In this document: in pieces, positions 32,603 through 41,459 of the stretch
Position numbering within the stretch: position 1 is the stretch's first letter
Layout: each line of letters begins with the position of its first letter
Assembly: GCF_902497855.1 (NCBI RefSeq)
Contig: NZ_CABVHU010000005.1
Location: 248,001 to 312,000 of the forward strand
Source: Pseudomonas fluorescens
Lineage (GTDB): Bacteria; Pseudomonadota; Gammaproteobacteria; Pseudomonadales; Pseudomonadaceae
Length of the DNA stretch: 64,000 bases
Reading direction: 5' to 3'
The notes under the pieces: model-generated
Databases searched by the model: none
Told to the model about the DNA's origin: nothing
The model's input: only the letters and a program-made list of their open reading frames with translations
Translations under genes and position numbers: made by a program

Positions 32603-33594
32603 GTCGCGGGATTCTGCTACTCGTCGCGCTGCTCGTTGCGGTGTTGATTCCGTCACTGCTGGGCGGTAATGAAACCTGGTCTCGACTGCAAAAATTTCCA
32701 CTGCAATGGCTGCTGATCATGTTCGGCATGATCCTGCTGTGCTGGGTGCTCAATACCCTGCGCTTGCGTCTGTTGCTGGGGGACCAGCGCCACAAGGTGA
32801 GCCGGATCAAAAGCCTCGGGGTGGTCATGGCCGCCGAGTTCGCTTACTGCGCCACGCCCGGCGGCAGCGGTGGGCCGCTGACCATCATGGCATTGCTGGC
32901 GCGCAATGGCGTGCGTCCGGCCAGGGGCAGCGCCGTGTTTGCCATGGACCAGCTGAGCGACCTGCTGTTTTTCCTCTGCGCACTGAGCGGGATTCTGATT
33001 TATGCCCTGTTCCAGCACTTGAGCGCACGCATGGAGTGGCTGCTGACCGTCAGCGCCGTGTCGATGTTTGGCGGCTTGCTCACCTGTGTGGTGGTGGCGC
33101 GCTATCACCGTTTACTGATTCGCCTGAGCGGTCGCCTGCTCGTTCGCCTCAATGTCAAAGGCGCCACACGCCTGCGCTGGGCGCGAAAACTCCTGCACTT
33201 CCTGGCGGCCTTCACGGACACGCTGAAGTTGCCCTTTCAGACATTGATTACGGTGTTTGCCCTGACGTGCCTGCATTGGGTCTTGCGCTATAGCGTGCTG
33301 TATCTGGCACTGCGCGGGCTCGGAGCGGATTTGCAATGGGCCTGGAGCTTTCTGATCCAGATGCTTTCATTGAGTGCGGGGCAATTCAGCCTGTTACCCG
33401 GCGGTGCCGGGGCGGCGGAATTGACCTCAGCGGCGTTGTTGGCGCCTATGGTGGGCAAATCCACGGCGGCGGCGGCGATTCTGATCTGGCGGGCGGTGAC
33501 CTATTACTTCTATTTGCTGGTGGGCGGGCCGGTGTTTTTGTTGATGCTTGGGCGGCCGCTGTTGAAGAAGTTGCTGAAGTTCAAGCAGGCGTGA
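32599..33594 (+). CDS. Flippase-like membrane protein (LPG-synthase TM / UPF0104)
   Basis: 331 aa from the ATG at 32599 (ATGA overlap with the deacetylase). Seven or eight TM helices begin at ILLLVALLVAVLIPSLLG. Family motifs are AAEFAYCATPGGSGGPLTIM and the C-terminal SLSAGQFSLLPGGAGAAELTSAALL. It lacks the soluble aminoacyl-transferase domain of MprF, so it is not a lysyl-PG synthase. This integral domain is associated with lipid or glycolipid flipping. Linkage to a glycosyltransferase and a deacetylase suggests a modified glycolipid. Confidence 0.88.
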   Translation: MSRGILLLVALLVAVLIPSLLGGNETWSRLQKFPLQWLLIMFGMILLCWVLNTLRLRLLLGDQRHKVSRIKSLGVVMAAEFAYCATPGGSGGPLTIMALLARNGVRPARGSAVFAMDQLSDLLFFLCALSGILIYALFQHLSARMEWLLTVSAVSMFGGLLTCVVVARYHRLLIRLSGRLLVRLNVKGATRLRWARKLLHFLAAFTDTLKLPFQTLITVFALTCLHWVLRYSVLYLALRGLGADLQWAWSFLIQMLSLSAGQFSLLPGGAGAAELTSAALLAPMVGKSTAAAAILIWRAVTYYFYLLVGGPVFLLMLGRPLLKKLLKFKQA

Positions 33595-33626
33595 ATGCTT
33601 AAGTCCTGTGCAAGATTTGAGGGCCC

Positions 33627-33735
33627 CTTCGCCGGCAAGCCGGCTCCTACAGTTTGATCGGGGCCCGAGCATGAATTTACTGTGCGCTGAAGATCCCTGT
33701 AGGAGCTGGCTTGTCGGATCGCCGCACCGCAGCGA
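33627..33735. repeat. REPIN, inside-out, right copy interrupted by a second repeat module
   Basis: The left copy is the GCCGGC version (33627-33652). The right copy starts normally (CTGTAGGAGCTGGCTTG) but then carries TCGGATCGCCGCACCG before resuming CAGCGAAAGCGG. The same 20-mer (33711-33730) is found in reverse complement at 43820-43839. Lies between convergent genes. Confidence 0.85.
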
Positions 33736-33813
33736 AAGCGGCCACAAGATCGATACAAGTCTCCAGGTCTGTTCGCCGAAACGCTGGTGCCTGCAGGGTC
33801 TACCGTATCGCTG

Positions 33814-34662
33814 TCAGAACACAACGGTCTTGTTGCCGTGTACCAACACCCGATCTTCCAGGTGATAACGCAGGCCACGGGCCAATACCATCTTCTCGAC
33901 GTCGCGGCCGAAACGCACCATGTCTTCGATGCTGTCGCTGTGGCTGACGCGTACCACGTCCTGTTCGATGATCGGACCGGCATCCAGTTCTTCGGTCACG
34001 TAATGGCAAGTAGCGCCGATCAACTTCACGCCACGCAAGGAGGCCTGGTGATACGGCTTGGCACCGACGAACGACGGCAGGAAGCTATGGTGGATGTTGA
34101 TGACCTTATGGGCATATTCACTGCACAACGCGGGTGGCAGGATCTGCATGTATCGGGCAAGTACCACCACTTCGGCATCGTGCTGTTTGACCAGGCGCGA
34201 GACTTCGGCGAACGCCGGTTCCTTATCCTGCGCATTGACCGGCACATGGTAGTAAGGAATGCCGTGCCACTCGACCATGCTGCGCAAGTCGTCGTGGTTG
34301 GAAATCACGCAGGAAATTTCACAATCCAGTTCGTCGCTGTGCCAGCGATGGAGCAAATCGGCCAGGCAGTGAGACTCGCGACTGGCCATCAACACCACGC
34401 GCTTCTTCTGCGCGGTATCGGTAATGCGCCAGTCCATCGAGAATTCTTCGGCAATGGGTGCAAACGCTTCGCGAAAGGCTTCGATACCGAAGGGCAGCGA
34501 ATCGGCCCGAATTTCGTGACGCATGAAGAACCAGCCACTGAGATCGTCCGAGTGGTGGCTCGCTTCAGTGATCCAGCCATTGTGTGACGCCAGAAAGTTA
34601 CTGACTTTAGCAACGATGCCGACGCGGTCCGGGCAAGCAATCACCAGCCGAAAAGTGCGCAT
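33814..34662 (-). CDS. purU: PurU, formyltetrahydrofolate deformylase
   Basis: 282 aa from the ATG at 34662. The N-terminal ACT domain (about 1-75: FRLVIACPDRVGIVAKVSNF) precedes the formyltransferase-fold domain with VINIHHSFLPSF, GATCHYVTEELDAGPIIEQ and the catalytic Asp in ELDAGP. It releases formate from 10-formyl-THF to balance one-carbon units. Divergent from mvaT, the same order I recall in PAO1. Confidence 0.96.
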   Translation of the reverse strand: MRTFRLVIACPDRVGIVAKVSNFLASHNGWITEASHHSDDLSGWFFMRHEIRADSLPFGIEAFREAFAPIAEEFSMDWRITDTAQKKRVVLMASRESHCLADLLHRWHSDELDCEISCVISNHDDLRSMVEWHGIPYYHVPVNAQDKEPAFAEVSRLVKQHDAEVVVLARYMQILPPALCSEYAHKVINIHHSFLPSFVGAKPYHQASLRGVKLIGATCHYVTEELDAGPIIEQDVVRVSHSDSIEDMVRFGRDVEKMVLARGLRYHLEDRVLVHGNKTVVF

Positions 34663-35000
34663 GAGGGTCAAACTCCAGAACTTCGCAAAGGTCGCCATTC
34701 TAGCGATTGCGCAGCAAAACTGCAGTATTGATGACGTCTCGCGTTGCACGAAGGTCGGCGCCACGGGTTCCAGCGACACCCGTCGCCCGCGCGATGGTGT
34801 TCTTATAGCCATTCTTCAAGTGCCAAAATGTGACTGTCTGTGATGCCTGGTTGACGATCATTTAACTGCGCCTCCAATCTGGACCTGTTCAACGCAACTA
34901 AATTAAATAAACTCCGGTTAAATGTTTACTTGATGAAACACCCTGACTATTATTGCCGCACTGTCACCTAGCACCCAGCGCCCAACATAAGGTAGTCCTC
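34663..35000. other. Divergent purU / mvaT promoter region
   Basis: 338 bp without a gene. The half nearest mvaT (34860-34960) is AT-rich, with TTAAATAAA and TTTACTTGATG, a likely site for MvaT autoregulation, which is known for the family. I cannot assign a single promoter. Confidence 0.5.
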
Positions 35001-35378
35001 ATGTCCTTGATCAACGAATACCGTGCCACCGAAGAAGCTATCAAAGAGCTGCAAGCCCGTTTGAAGAATCTGTCCCAAGACGACAAACTGCAAACCGAGC
35101 TGGAATTCGAAGGCAAACTGCGCACCCTGATGGGTGAATACTCCAAGTCCCTGCGCGACATCATCGCGCTGCTGGATCCTGAGTCCAAAACCAAAGCTCC
35201 ACGCGGTGGCGCAGTAAAAACTACCGGCACCAAACGTGCTCGCAAAGTTAAACAATACAAAAACCCGCACAACGGCGAAGTCATCGAAACCAAAGGTGGC
35301 AACCACAAGACTCTGAAAGAGTGGAAAGCCAAGTGGGGCGGCGATGTGGTTGAGGGTTGGGCTACTCTGCTGGGCTAA
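35001..35378 (+). CDS. mvaT: MvaT, H-NS-like xenogeneic silencer
   Basis: 125 aa from the ATG at 35001 (MSLINEYRATEEAIKELQ). The N-terminal coiled-coil oligomerisation region is about 1-60. A basic linker (KRARKVKQYKNP) leads to the C-terminal DNA-binding domain (NPHNGEVIETKGGNHKTLKEW and WATLLG) with the AT-pincer type GGN motif. The position between purU and sbcB is that of mvaT rather than the paralogue mvaU/mvaV. It silences AT-rich DNA. Confidence 0.95.
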   Translation: MSLINEYRATEEAIKELQARLKNLSQDDKLQTELEFEGKLRTLMGEYSKSLRDIIALLDPESKTKAPRGGAVKTTGTKRARKVKQYKNPHNGEVIETKGGNHKTLKEWKAKWGGDVVEGWATLLG

Positions 35379-35420
35379 GCCGCAGCGCTTTGTCAAAGAC
35401 TCGTCCGCGACAAAAGATAA

Positions 35421-35446
35421 CGCCAGCAGCTGCTGGCGTTTTTTTA
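35421..35446 (+). terminator. Terminator after mvaT
   Basis: CGCCAGCAGCTGCTGGCG is an 18-base perfect palindrome followed by TTTTTTTA, about 40 bp past the mvaT stop. Confidence 0.92.
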
Positions 35447-35479
35447 TGCCCGGCTATCACGCCAGCGATATTTTCGTTT

Positions 35480-36910
35480 TCAAAGACTCAAACGATTGCG
35501 TAATTCCTGAACATAATGGTGCCAATCATTCAACACCTCTTGCTGAAAGGATGTAGCAGTAGCGCTCAATTGGGTCGCGGCCTCCACGAAAGTTTCCAAC
35601 GTATTGGGCGCCCCCCACTCGGGTGCCGACAGACGTTTCTGACAGAATATTCGCCAGCGCTGTTGCTCTTCGGAACTCAACGTATCGGGGAAGTTACGTG
35701 CGCGATATCGAAACAATAATTCCGGCAAGCGTTCATCATCGAAAGGCCAATGCCCTTGTGCCAAGTGTGCAGGCTCCGCCGCTCTGACTTGCTCACATAA
35801 ACGCCGATCACGATCACCGATAAAACCATCGTATAACTGCTGCTCCGGATCCTGGCTCGGGGTGAAATCCTCGTTGACATAAATGGCCTGAACTTTATCC
35901 CGCCAAACGGTTTGTGCGTCACTCAGTCGCAGCGCGCGCTGCTGATAAAGTGCCATGTCCAGTCCCAGGCGTTGCTGATCTTCGGAACGCAGCACCGACA
36001 GCGGCGCCACCACCGGGCATTTATTGATGTGGATGAGTTTGAGCGGCACCGCCAATTCACCCTCGGCCAGGTCATCGCGACGGGTATACAACCGCTGGCG
36101 CAAGGCTTCGGCACTCAGATCCAGCAAGTTTTGAGGATCCAGGTGCAAGTCACAGACAATCAAGGCGTTCTTGTTGCGCGGATGCCAGGCCAGTGGCAGC
36201 ACCACCCCGACATAGTTGCGCGCCGCCGAAAAGCGCCCGGAGACGTGCACCATCGGCTGCAACAGGCGAATCTGATCCATCACCTTTTGTTTACTGCGCA
36301 ATTGAAACAGCCAGTCATAGAGTTTCGGCTGCTTTTCGCGGATCAGCCGCGCAAGGGCGATCGTGGCGCGAACGTCCGACAGCGCTTCATGGGCATGGCC
36401 GTGATCGATACCGTTGGCGGCGCTCAGGCGCTCCAGCTTGAGCGTCACCCGCCCCTCGTCGTCCGTTGGCCAAACGAGGCCATCGGGGCGCAAGGCGTAA
36501 GCCGCACGCACCACGTCGATCAGGTCCCAGCGACTGTTGCCGCCTTGCCACTCACGCGCATACGGGTCGAAAAAATTGCGGTACAAGCTGTAACGGGTCA
36601 TCTCGTCGTCGAAACGCAATGTGTTGTAACCGGCCCCACAGGTACCGGGCGCAGCCAGCTGGGCATGCACCCGGGTCATGAAATCGGCTTCGCTCAAGCC
36701 TTGCCCGGCCAGTTGGCTCGGCGTGATACCGGTGATCGCGCACGCCGCAGGATGAGGCAGGATGTCATCACTGGGCTGACAGTAAAGATTGACCGGCTCG
36801 TCTATTTCATTGAGTTCAAAGTCAGTGCGAATCCCCGCCACTTGCAGCGGACGGTCGCAACGGGGATTGATGCCAGTGGTTTCATAGTCGTACCAGAAGA
36901 TGGAGGTCAC
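35480..36910 (-). CDS. sbcB: Exonuclease I (SbcB)
   Basis: 476 aa. The N-terminal DEDDh exonuclease domain has FWYDYETTGINP (D8, E10) and the later GHAHEALSDVRATIAL (His/Asp). The SH3-like and C-terminal helical domains typical of ExoI follow. Length matches E. coli ExoI (475). It degrades single-stranded DNA 3'-5' in mismatch repair and recombination. Converges with mvaT; the two ends are separated by the mvaT terminator. Confidence 0.96.
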   Translation of the reverse strand: MTSIFWYDYETTGINPRCDRPLQVAGIRTDFELNEIDEPVNLYCQPSDDILPHPAACAITGITPSQLAGQGLSEADFMTRVHAQLAAPGTCGAGYNTLRFDDEMTRYSLYRNFFDPYAREWQGGNSRWDLIDVVRAAYALRPDGLVWPTDDEGRVTLKLERLSAANGIDHGHAHEALSDVRATIALARLIREKQPKLYDWLFQLRSKQKVMDQIRLLQPMVHVSGRFSAARNYVGVVLPLAWHPRNKNALIVCDLHLDPQNLLDLSAEALRQRLYTRRDDLAEGELAVPLKLIHINKCPVVAPLSVLRSEDQQRLGLDMALYQQRALRLSDAQTVWRDKVQAIYVNEDFTPSQDPEQQLYDGFIGDRDRRLCEQVRAAEPAHLAQGHWPFDDERLPELLFRYRARNFPDTLSSEEQQRWRIFCQKRLSAPEWGAPNTLETFVEAATQLSATATSFQQEVLNDWHHYVQELRNRLSL

Positions 36911-37095
36911 GGGCTGTTCCTGAACTGAAGATCGGCAAAGTCTAGGCGTTCACATCCCGCCCCGGCCAGTCATCTTGCCATTCAATCACCCCGACCGCTT
37001 CATCGTGCAATACATAGTTATGTCGTTTTTCCCCGGGAGGCTGCTAGCATCCCACGTACAGAGACTCCCGATCAGGCCACATCATCAGGTTGCCC

Positions 37096-37821
37096 ATGCT
37101 CGAGACCACAGCACTGCCAAGGAAAGCAACGCTGTCCCCGCCACTGGACACGCGGTACCGGATCGAAACGCCGGAAGGCATCGACTTGCCCTTGCGCCCG
37201 GCCGGATTGATGGTGCGTGCGCTGGCGTTCTCCATCGACCTTGGCCTGCGCGGGTTGATCCTTGGCCTGCTGTTTATTGTCCTGGCGTTTCTCGGCAAGC
37301 TCGGCGCCGGTCTTGGCTCGATCCTGCTGTTCGTGGTGAGCTGGTGGTACATGGTGCTGTTCGAGGTGCTCAATCAGGGCCGCTCGCCAGGCAAGCAGTG
37401 GATGGGCCTGCGGGTGGTCCATGACGATGGCACGCCAGTGGGCTGGTCTGCTTCGCTGCTGCGTAACCTGCTGCGATTTGTCGACATGCTGCCGTTTGGC
37501 TATTTCCTTGGGGCCATCAGCTGCCTGCAGCATCCCAACTTCAAGCGCCTCGGCGACCTGGCCGCCGGCACGCTGGTGATCTACCGGGAACAACCGCTCT
37601 CCCGGCCTCAGTTACCCGCTGCAGAGCCCCGGCGCCCGGCCTTTGCCCTGGCGCTGGCCGAGCAACGCGCCATCCTCGGGTTTGCCGAACGCCAGGGTGA
37701 ACTCTCCAAGGCGCGGGTCACTGAACTGGCGGCCATTCTCGCGCAACCCTTGCAGGTTCCAGCGCCACAGGCGGTGGCCGAGCTCAACGGGATTGCCCGC
37801 GGCTTATTGGGCCCGGCATGA
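37096..37821 (+). CDS. RDD-domain membrane protein, first gene of the MoxR/DUF58 operon
   Basis: 241 aa from the ATG at 37096; a TTG two codons earlier is less likely. The RDD domain spans about 30-160: GLMVRALAFSIDLGLRGL carries the family Arg and Asp, followed by a second helix pair and NQGRSPGKQWMGLRVV. A soluble Pro/Ala-rich C-terminal part of about 75 residues follows. The stop overlaps the next start by 4 nt. Role unknown; RDD proteins often accompany SpoIIM and MoxR genes. Confidence 0.9.
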   Translation: MLETTALPRKATLSPPLDTRYRIETPEGIDLPLRPAGLMVRALAFSIDLGLRGLILGLLFIVLAFLGKLGAGLGSILLFVVSWWYMVLFEVLNQGRSPGKQWMGLRVVHDDGTPVGWSASLLRNLLRFVDMLPFGYFLGAISCLQHPNFKRLGDLAAGTLVIYREQPLSRPQLPAAEPRRPAFALALAEQRAILGFAERQGELSKARVTELAAILAQPLQVPAPQAVAELNGIARGLLGPA

Positions 37822-38795
37822 AGCAAAGCCTTTTCGAGAATCGCCACAAGGCCGAATGGGAGCAGTTTTCCCTGCTGCTTGACAGGCTGGAACGAAACCA
37901 GCACGCCTCGCGTACCGCCCGTTTCCCAAACGATTATCGTCGACTCTGCCATCACCTGGCCCTGGCCCGGGAGCGCGGTTACAGCAGTTTCCTGATCGAC
38001 TCATTGCAGCAACAGGTCCTGCGCGGCCATCAACAGCTTTATCGGCATCGCAGCCGTCTGGGTGCCAAGGCCCTGGGTTTCATCCTGGCGGACTTTCCCC
38101 GACTGGTGCGTGAACAGTGGCGCTTCGTGCTCGCCGCCGGCCTGATGTTTTTTGGCAGCCTGATCGGCATCGCCCTGCTGGTGTATCTGTTTCCGGACCT
38201 GATCTACAACCTGATCCCCGCCGAGCAGGTCAGCCAGATGCAAAGCATGTATGATCCCGACGCCGGTCATCTGGGGCGCTCGGCGGAACGGGCGGCCAGT
38301 GAAGACTGGGTCATGTTCGGCTACTACATCATGCACAACATCGGCATTGCCTTTCAGACCTTCGCCAGCGGCCTGCTGTTTGGCCTGGGCAGCGCGTTTT
38401 TCCTGTTTTACAACGGCTTGATGATTGGCGCGGTGGCCGGACACCTGACGCAAATCGGCTATGGCCAGACCTTCTGGTCATTCGTGATCGGCCACGGTGC
38501 CTTCGAACTCAATGCCATCGCCCTGGCGGGTGCCGCGGGCCTGCAACTGGGCTGGGCATTGATCGCACCGGGACGCCTGCGCCGCGCCGAAGCCTTGCGC
38601 CTGGCGGCGCGCAAAAGTGTGCTGCTGATGTGTGGGGTGATGGTGTTTCTGCTGATCGCGGCGTTTATCGAAGCCTATTGGTCATCGATGACCGGGCTCG
38701 CGCCAATGACCAAATACCTGGTCGGCGCCGTGCTCTGGTCACTGGTGGCGATGTACCTGTTGTTGGCCGGCCGGACTCGCCATGCGCCTGAGTGA
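37818..38795 (+). CDS. SpoIIM/DUF95-type membrane protein
   Basis: 325 aa. A soluble N-terminal helical part (about 1-95, EQFSLLLDRLERNQHA) precedes five TM helices: RFVLAAGLMFFGSLIGIAL, YIMHNIGIAFQTFASG, GLGSAFFLFYNGLMIGAV, the LAGAAGLQLGWALIAPG region and LLMCGVMVFLLIAAFIEA. Conserved HN in the second helix and GHGAFELNAIALAG are typical of the family. Overlaps the RDD gene by 4 nt and the next by 14. It resembles the stage II sporulation M membrane domain, although this organism does not sporulate. Confidence 0.9.
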   Translation: MKQSLFENRHKAEWEQFSLLLDRLERNQHASRTARFPNDYRRLCHHLALARERGYSSFLIDSLQQQVLRGHQQLYRHRSRLGAKALGFILADFPRLVREQWRFVLAAGLMFFGSLIGIALLVYLFPDLIYNLIPAEQVSQMQSMYDPDAGHLGRSAERAASEDWVMFGYYIMHNIGIAFQTFASGLLFGLGSAFFLFYNGLMIGAVAGHLTQIGYGQTFWSFVIGHGAFELNAIALAGAAGLQLGWALIAPGRLRRAEALRLAARKSVLLMCGVMVFLLIAAFIEAYWSSMTGLAPMTKYLVGAVLWSLVAMYLLLAGRTRHAPE

Positions 38796-40299
38796 TGCCA
38801 CTGTGGTGATTCGCCCGCGCCTCGGCTGGGAAGCCATGGACCTGGGCGTGCTGCTGAGTCAGCGCCACCGACGCCTGCTGATGACCAGTTGGGCCATCGT
38901 GACCCTGCCGGTCTTCGCCCTGCTCAGCCTGCTGCTATGGGACTCGCCCTCCCTCGCCGTGTTTATTTTCTGGTGGCTGAAACCCGCGTTCGAACGCCTG
39001 CCGCTGTTCATTCTGTCCAAAGCCATGTTTGGCGAAACACCGACATTGAAACAGGCATTGCGCCAATGGCCGCGCTTGCTCAAGCCGCAACTGCTGGCCA
39101 GCCTTACCTGGCGACGCCTGAGCCTGAGCCGCAGCTTCCTGATGCCGGTCATGCAACTCGAAGGCCTCGAGGGTGAAGCGCGGGAGCAGCGTTTGCAGGT
39201 GCTGTTGCAGCGTAACGCCGGTGCCGCGAAGTGGTTGACGATCATCGGCGTGCACCTGGAAAGCGCCTTGTGGGTCGGCCTGATGGTGCTGTTCTACCTG
39301 TTGTTGCCGCAACAGATAGAGCTCGATTGGAGCTGGCAGACCTTGATCAGCGCGGCCACACAGGACTGGCGCTGGCTGGAACATCTGACCAACTTCTTCT
39401 ACGCACTGGTGCTGGTGGCCTGGGAACCGATCTACGTGGCCTGCGGTTTCAGCCTTTACCTGAACCGGCGCACGGTGCTGGAGGCCTGGGATATCGAACT
39501 GGCATTCCGCCGCCTGCGCCAACGCCTGGGCAGTGTCGCCGTCACCCTGCTACTGGCGGCGCTGCTGCTGGTGCCTGCCGCGCAATCCACGTGGGCCGCC
39601 GAGCCGGACATTTCACCCGACAGCCCGCGCCTGCTGGACCAGCCGCTGACCAGCCAGGCGTCCCGGGACACGATCAAGACGATCCTCGACCAGCCGCCGT
39701 TCAAGAACAAGGAAACGGTCACCCGCTATCGTTTTGGCGAAGACACGCCGACCGCCCCGCCAGACGGTGACCGAACACCTGACTGGCTGACAGCACTGCT
39801 CAACCTGTCGACCACGCTCATCGAGGGGGTGCTGTGGGGGACAGTGATCGGCGCCATCGGTTTTTTGATCTGGCGTTACCGGGACTGGTTGCAGGCCTTC
39901 GTCAGTCGTCGCCCGGTTTTGCCTGGTAAAACCGTACGGCCGTTACCGCAGCAGGCATTCGGCCTGGACCTCGACCGCGAAACCCTGCCCGCCGACATCG
40001 CCGCCAGCGCCGAACACCTCTGGCAGACCCACCCTCGCGAAGCCCTCGGCTTGCTCTATCGTGCCCTGCTCAGCCACTTGCTGCATGACTTCGACCTGGC
40101 ACTGAAGCCCGCCGACACCGAAGGCCAGGTGCTGGAGCGCATCGAACAACTGCAACACCCCGGGTTGCTGGCCTTCAGCAAGAACCTGACCCGGCACTGG
40201 CAGAACATGGCCTACGGGCATCGCCTGCCTCCCGCCCCCGTGCAACAACAACTCTGTGACGGCTGGCGAGCCTTGTTCGGCCCCGGAGCCGCCCGTTGA
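38782..40299 (+). CDS. DUF4129-domain membrane protein
   Basis: 505 aa. TM segments at about 38-60, 150-175 (IIGVHLESALWVGLMVLFYLLL), 195-220 and 250-275 precede a periplasmic stretch with acidic/Pro-rich sequence. A last TM lies near 340-360 (LIEGVLWGTVIGAIGFLIW). The cytoplasmic C-terminus is DUF4129-like (FGLDLDRETLPADIAASAEH, REALGLLYRALLSHL). The start overlaps the SpoIIM-type gene by 14 nt and the stop overlaps the next TTG start. Function unknown. Confidence 0.87.
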   Translation: MRLSDATVVIRPRLGWEAMDLGVLLSQRHRRLLMTSWAIVTLPVFALLSLLLWDSPSLAVFIFWWLKPAFERLPLFILSKAMFGETPTLKQALRQWPRLLKPQLLASLTWRRLSLSRSFLMPVMQLEGLEGEAREQRLQVLLQRNAGAAKWLTIIGVHLESALWVGLMVLFYLLLPQQIELDWSWQTLISAATQDWRWLEHLTNFFYALVLVAWEPIYVACGFSLYLNRRTVLEAWDIELAFRRLRQRLGSVAVTLLLAALLLVPAAQSTWAAEPDISPDSPRLLDQPLTSQASRDTIKTILDQPPFKNKETVTRYRFGEDTPTAPPDGDRTPDWLTALLNLSTTLIEGVLWGTVIGAIGFLIWRYRDWLQAFVSRRPVLPGKTVRPLPQQAFGLDLDRETLPADIAASAEHLWQTHPREALGLLYRALLSHLLHDFDLALKPADTEGQVLERIEQLQHPGLLAFSKNLTRHWQNMAYGHRLPPAPVQQQLCDGWRALFGPGAAR

Positions 40300-41459
40300 A
40301 TCGACGCGGCGTGATTGCAGCCGGCGTGTTCCTCGCTGTGCTACTGGGCGCGCTGAGTATTTACCTGTACTTGCAGGCGACGCCCTATCAGGAGGTGATC
40401 GATCACGGTCCCTCGCCCGAGGCCCTGGCTAACCCTTATCTCGCCGCCGAGCATTTCCTGCGCAGACAGGGCCTGACCGTCAGCCATGCCGACAGCCTCG
40501 ACATCCTGCCTTCTATCGAACCGCGCCAGCACAGCCTGTTGTTGCTCGGTGACCGGTCCAACATGACCCCGCGCCAGATCGATCAAGTGATGAACTGGAC
40601 CCGGGCCGGGGGGCGCCTGTTGTTCGTTGCCCAATCGCTATGGGACGAACGACTGGGCCAGAGCAATGACCTGCTGCTCGACCGGGTCCAGTTGCATCAG
40701 TTGCTGAGCAAGAACCTCAAGGGCGCGCCACCCGACAGCAGGGCCGATCCCTACCCCGGGCTGACCAGGCTGTACCTTGAAGACGAAGACGCGCCGGCCT
40801 ACGCCGGTTTCGACACCGCCTTCCATCTGGAAGACCCGAAAAACCTCGCCCAGGCCTGGGCCAACAGCGCCAAGGCCACGCATATGATGCAGCTCGATCA
40901 CGGGCTCGGTTCGATCATCGTGGTCACCGACGCCGACCTGTGGAAAACCCCGGCCATCGACCAATACGACAATGCCTGGCTGCTCTGGTACCTGACCGCG
41001 GATACCCGGGTGACCCTGCTGTTCAACACCGATCACGACAGCCTGCTGACCTTGCTGCTGCGTTACTTCCCCCAGGCGCTGGTAGCGCTCGTTGCCCTGA
41101 TCGGTGTCTGGTTCTGGCAGGTCGGCGTGCGTCATGGCCCGATGCTGGAACCGGCGCCGCGTGGCCGCCGGCAACTCCAGGAACACCTGCGCGCCAGTGC
41201 CGATTTTCTGTTCCGGCGCAAGGGCCAGGACCACCTGCTGCACACCTTGCAACAAGACATCCTGCGCCGCGTGCGGCGCCGTCATCCCGGTTTTGAACAA
41301 CTCGGCATCGCCGAACAATGGCAGGTGCTCGCACGCCTGACCGGCCAATCCACACGCGCTATCAGCCAGGTCATGAGCCCGCGCCCGAAGCAACGGCTTT
41401 CCAGCGTTGAATTCAGCCGTCAGGTCGCCCACCTGCAAATCTTGAGGAACGCCTTATGA
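40296..41459 (+). CDS. DUF4350-domain protein
   Basis: 387 aa, starting with TTG at 40296 inside the preceding stop (TTGA). The N-terminal TM (GVIAAGVFLAVLLGALSIYL) leads to a periplasmic domain resembling a class I glutamine-amidotransferase-like fold (NPYLAAEHFLRRQGLTVS, HSLLLLGDRSNM, WTRAGGRLLFVAQ). A second TM lies near 260-280 (FPQALVALVALIGVWFW), then a cytoplasmic tail. No catalytic triad is evident. ATGA overlap with moxR. Confidence 0.87.
   Translation: MNRRGVIAAGVFLAVLLGALSIYLYLQATPYQEVIDHGPSPEALANPYLAAEHFLRRQGLTVSHADSLDILPSIEPRQHSLLLLGDRSNMTPRQIDQVMNWTRAGGRLLFVAQSLWDERLGQSNDLLLDRVQLHQLLSKNLKGAPPDSRADPYPGLTRLYLEDEDAPAYAGFDTAFHLEDPKNLAQAWANSAKATHMMQLDHGLGSIIVVTDADLWKTPAIDQYDNAWLLWYLTADTRVTLLFNTDHDSLLTLLLRYFPQALVALVALIGVWFWQVGVRHGPMLEPAPRGRRQLQEHLRASADFLFRRKGQDHLLHTLQQDILRRVRRRHPGFEQLGIAEQWQVLARLTGQSTRAISQVMSPRPKQRLSSVEFSRQVAHLQILRNAL

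Noticed and set aside
32599..33594. Identity as lysyl-phosphatidylglycerol synthase (MprF)
   Set aside because: Only the membrane flippase-like part is present; the cytosolic aminoacyl-transferase domain is absent.
34851..34880. TTGACG followed by a weak -10 as a sigma-70 promoter for mvaT
   Set aside because: The -10 match is poor (CAATCT at 18-bp spacing); not enough to call.
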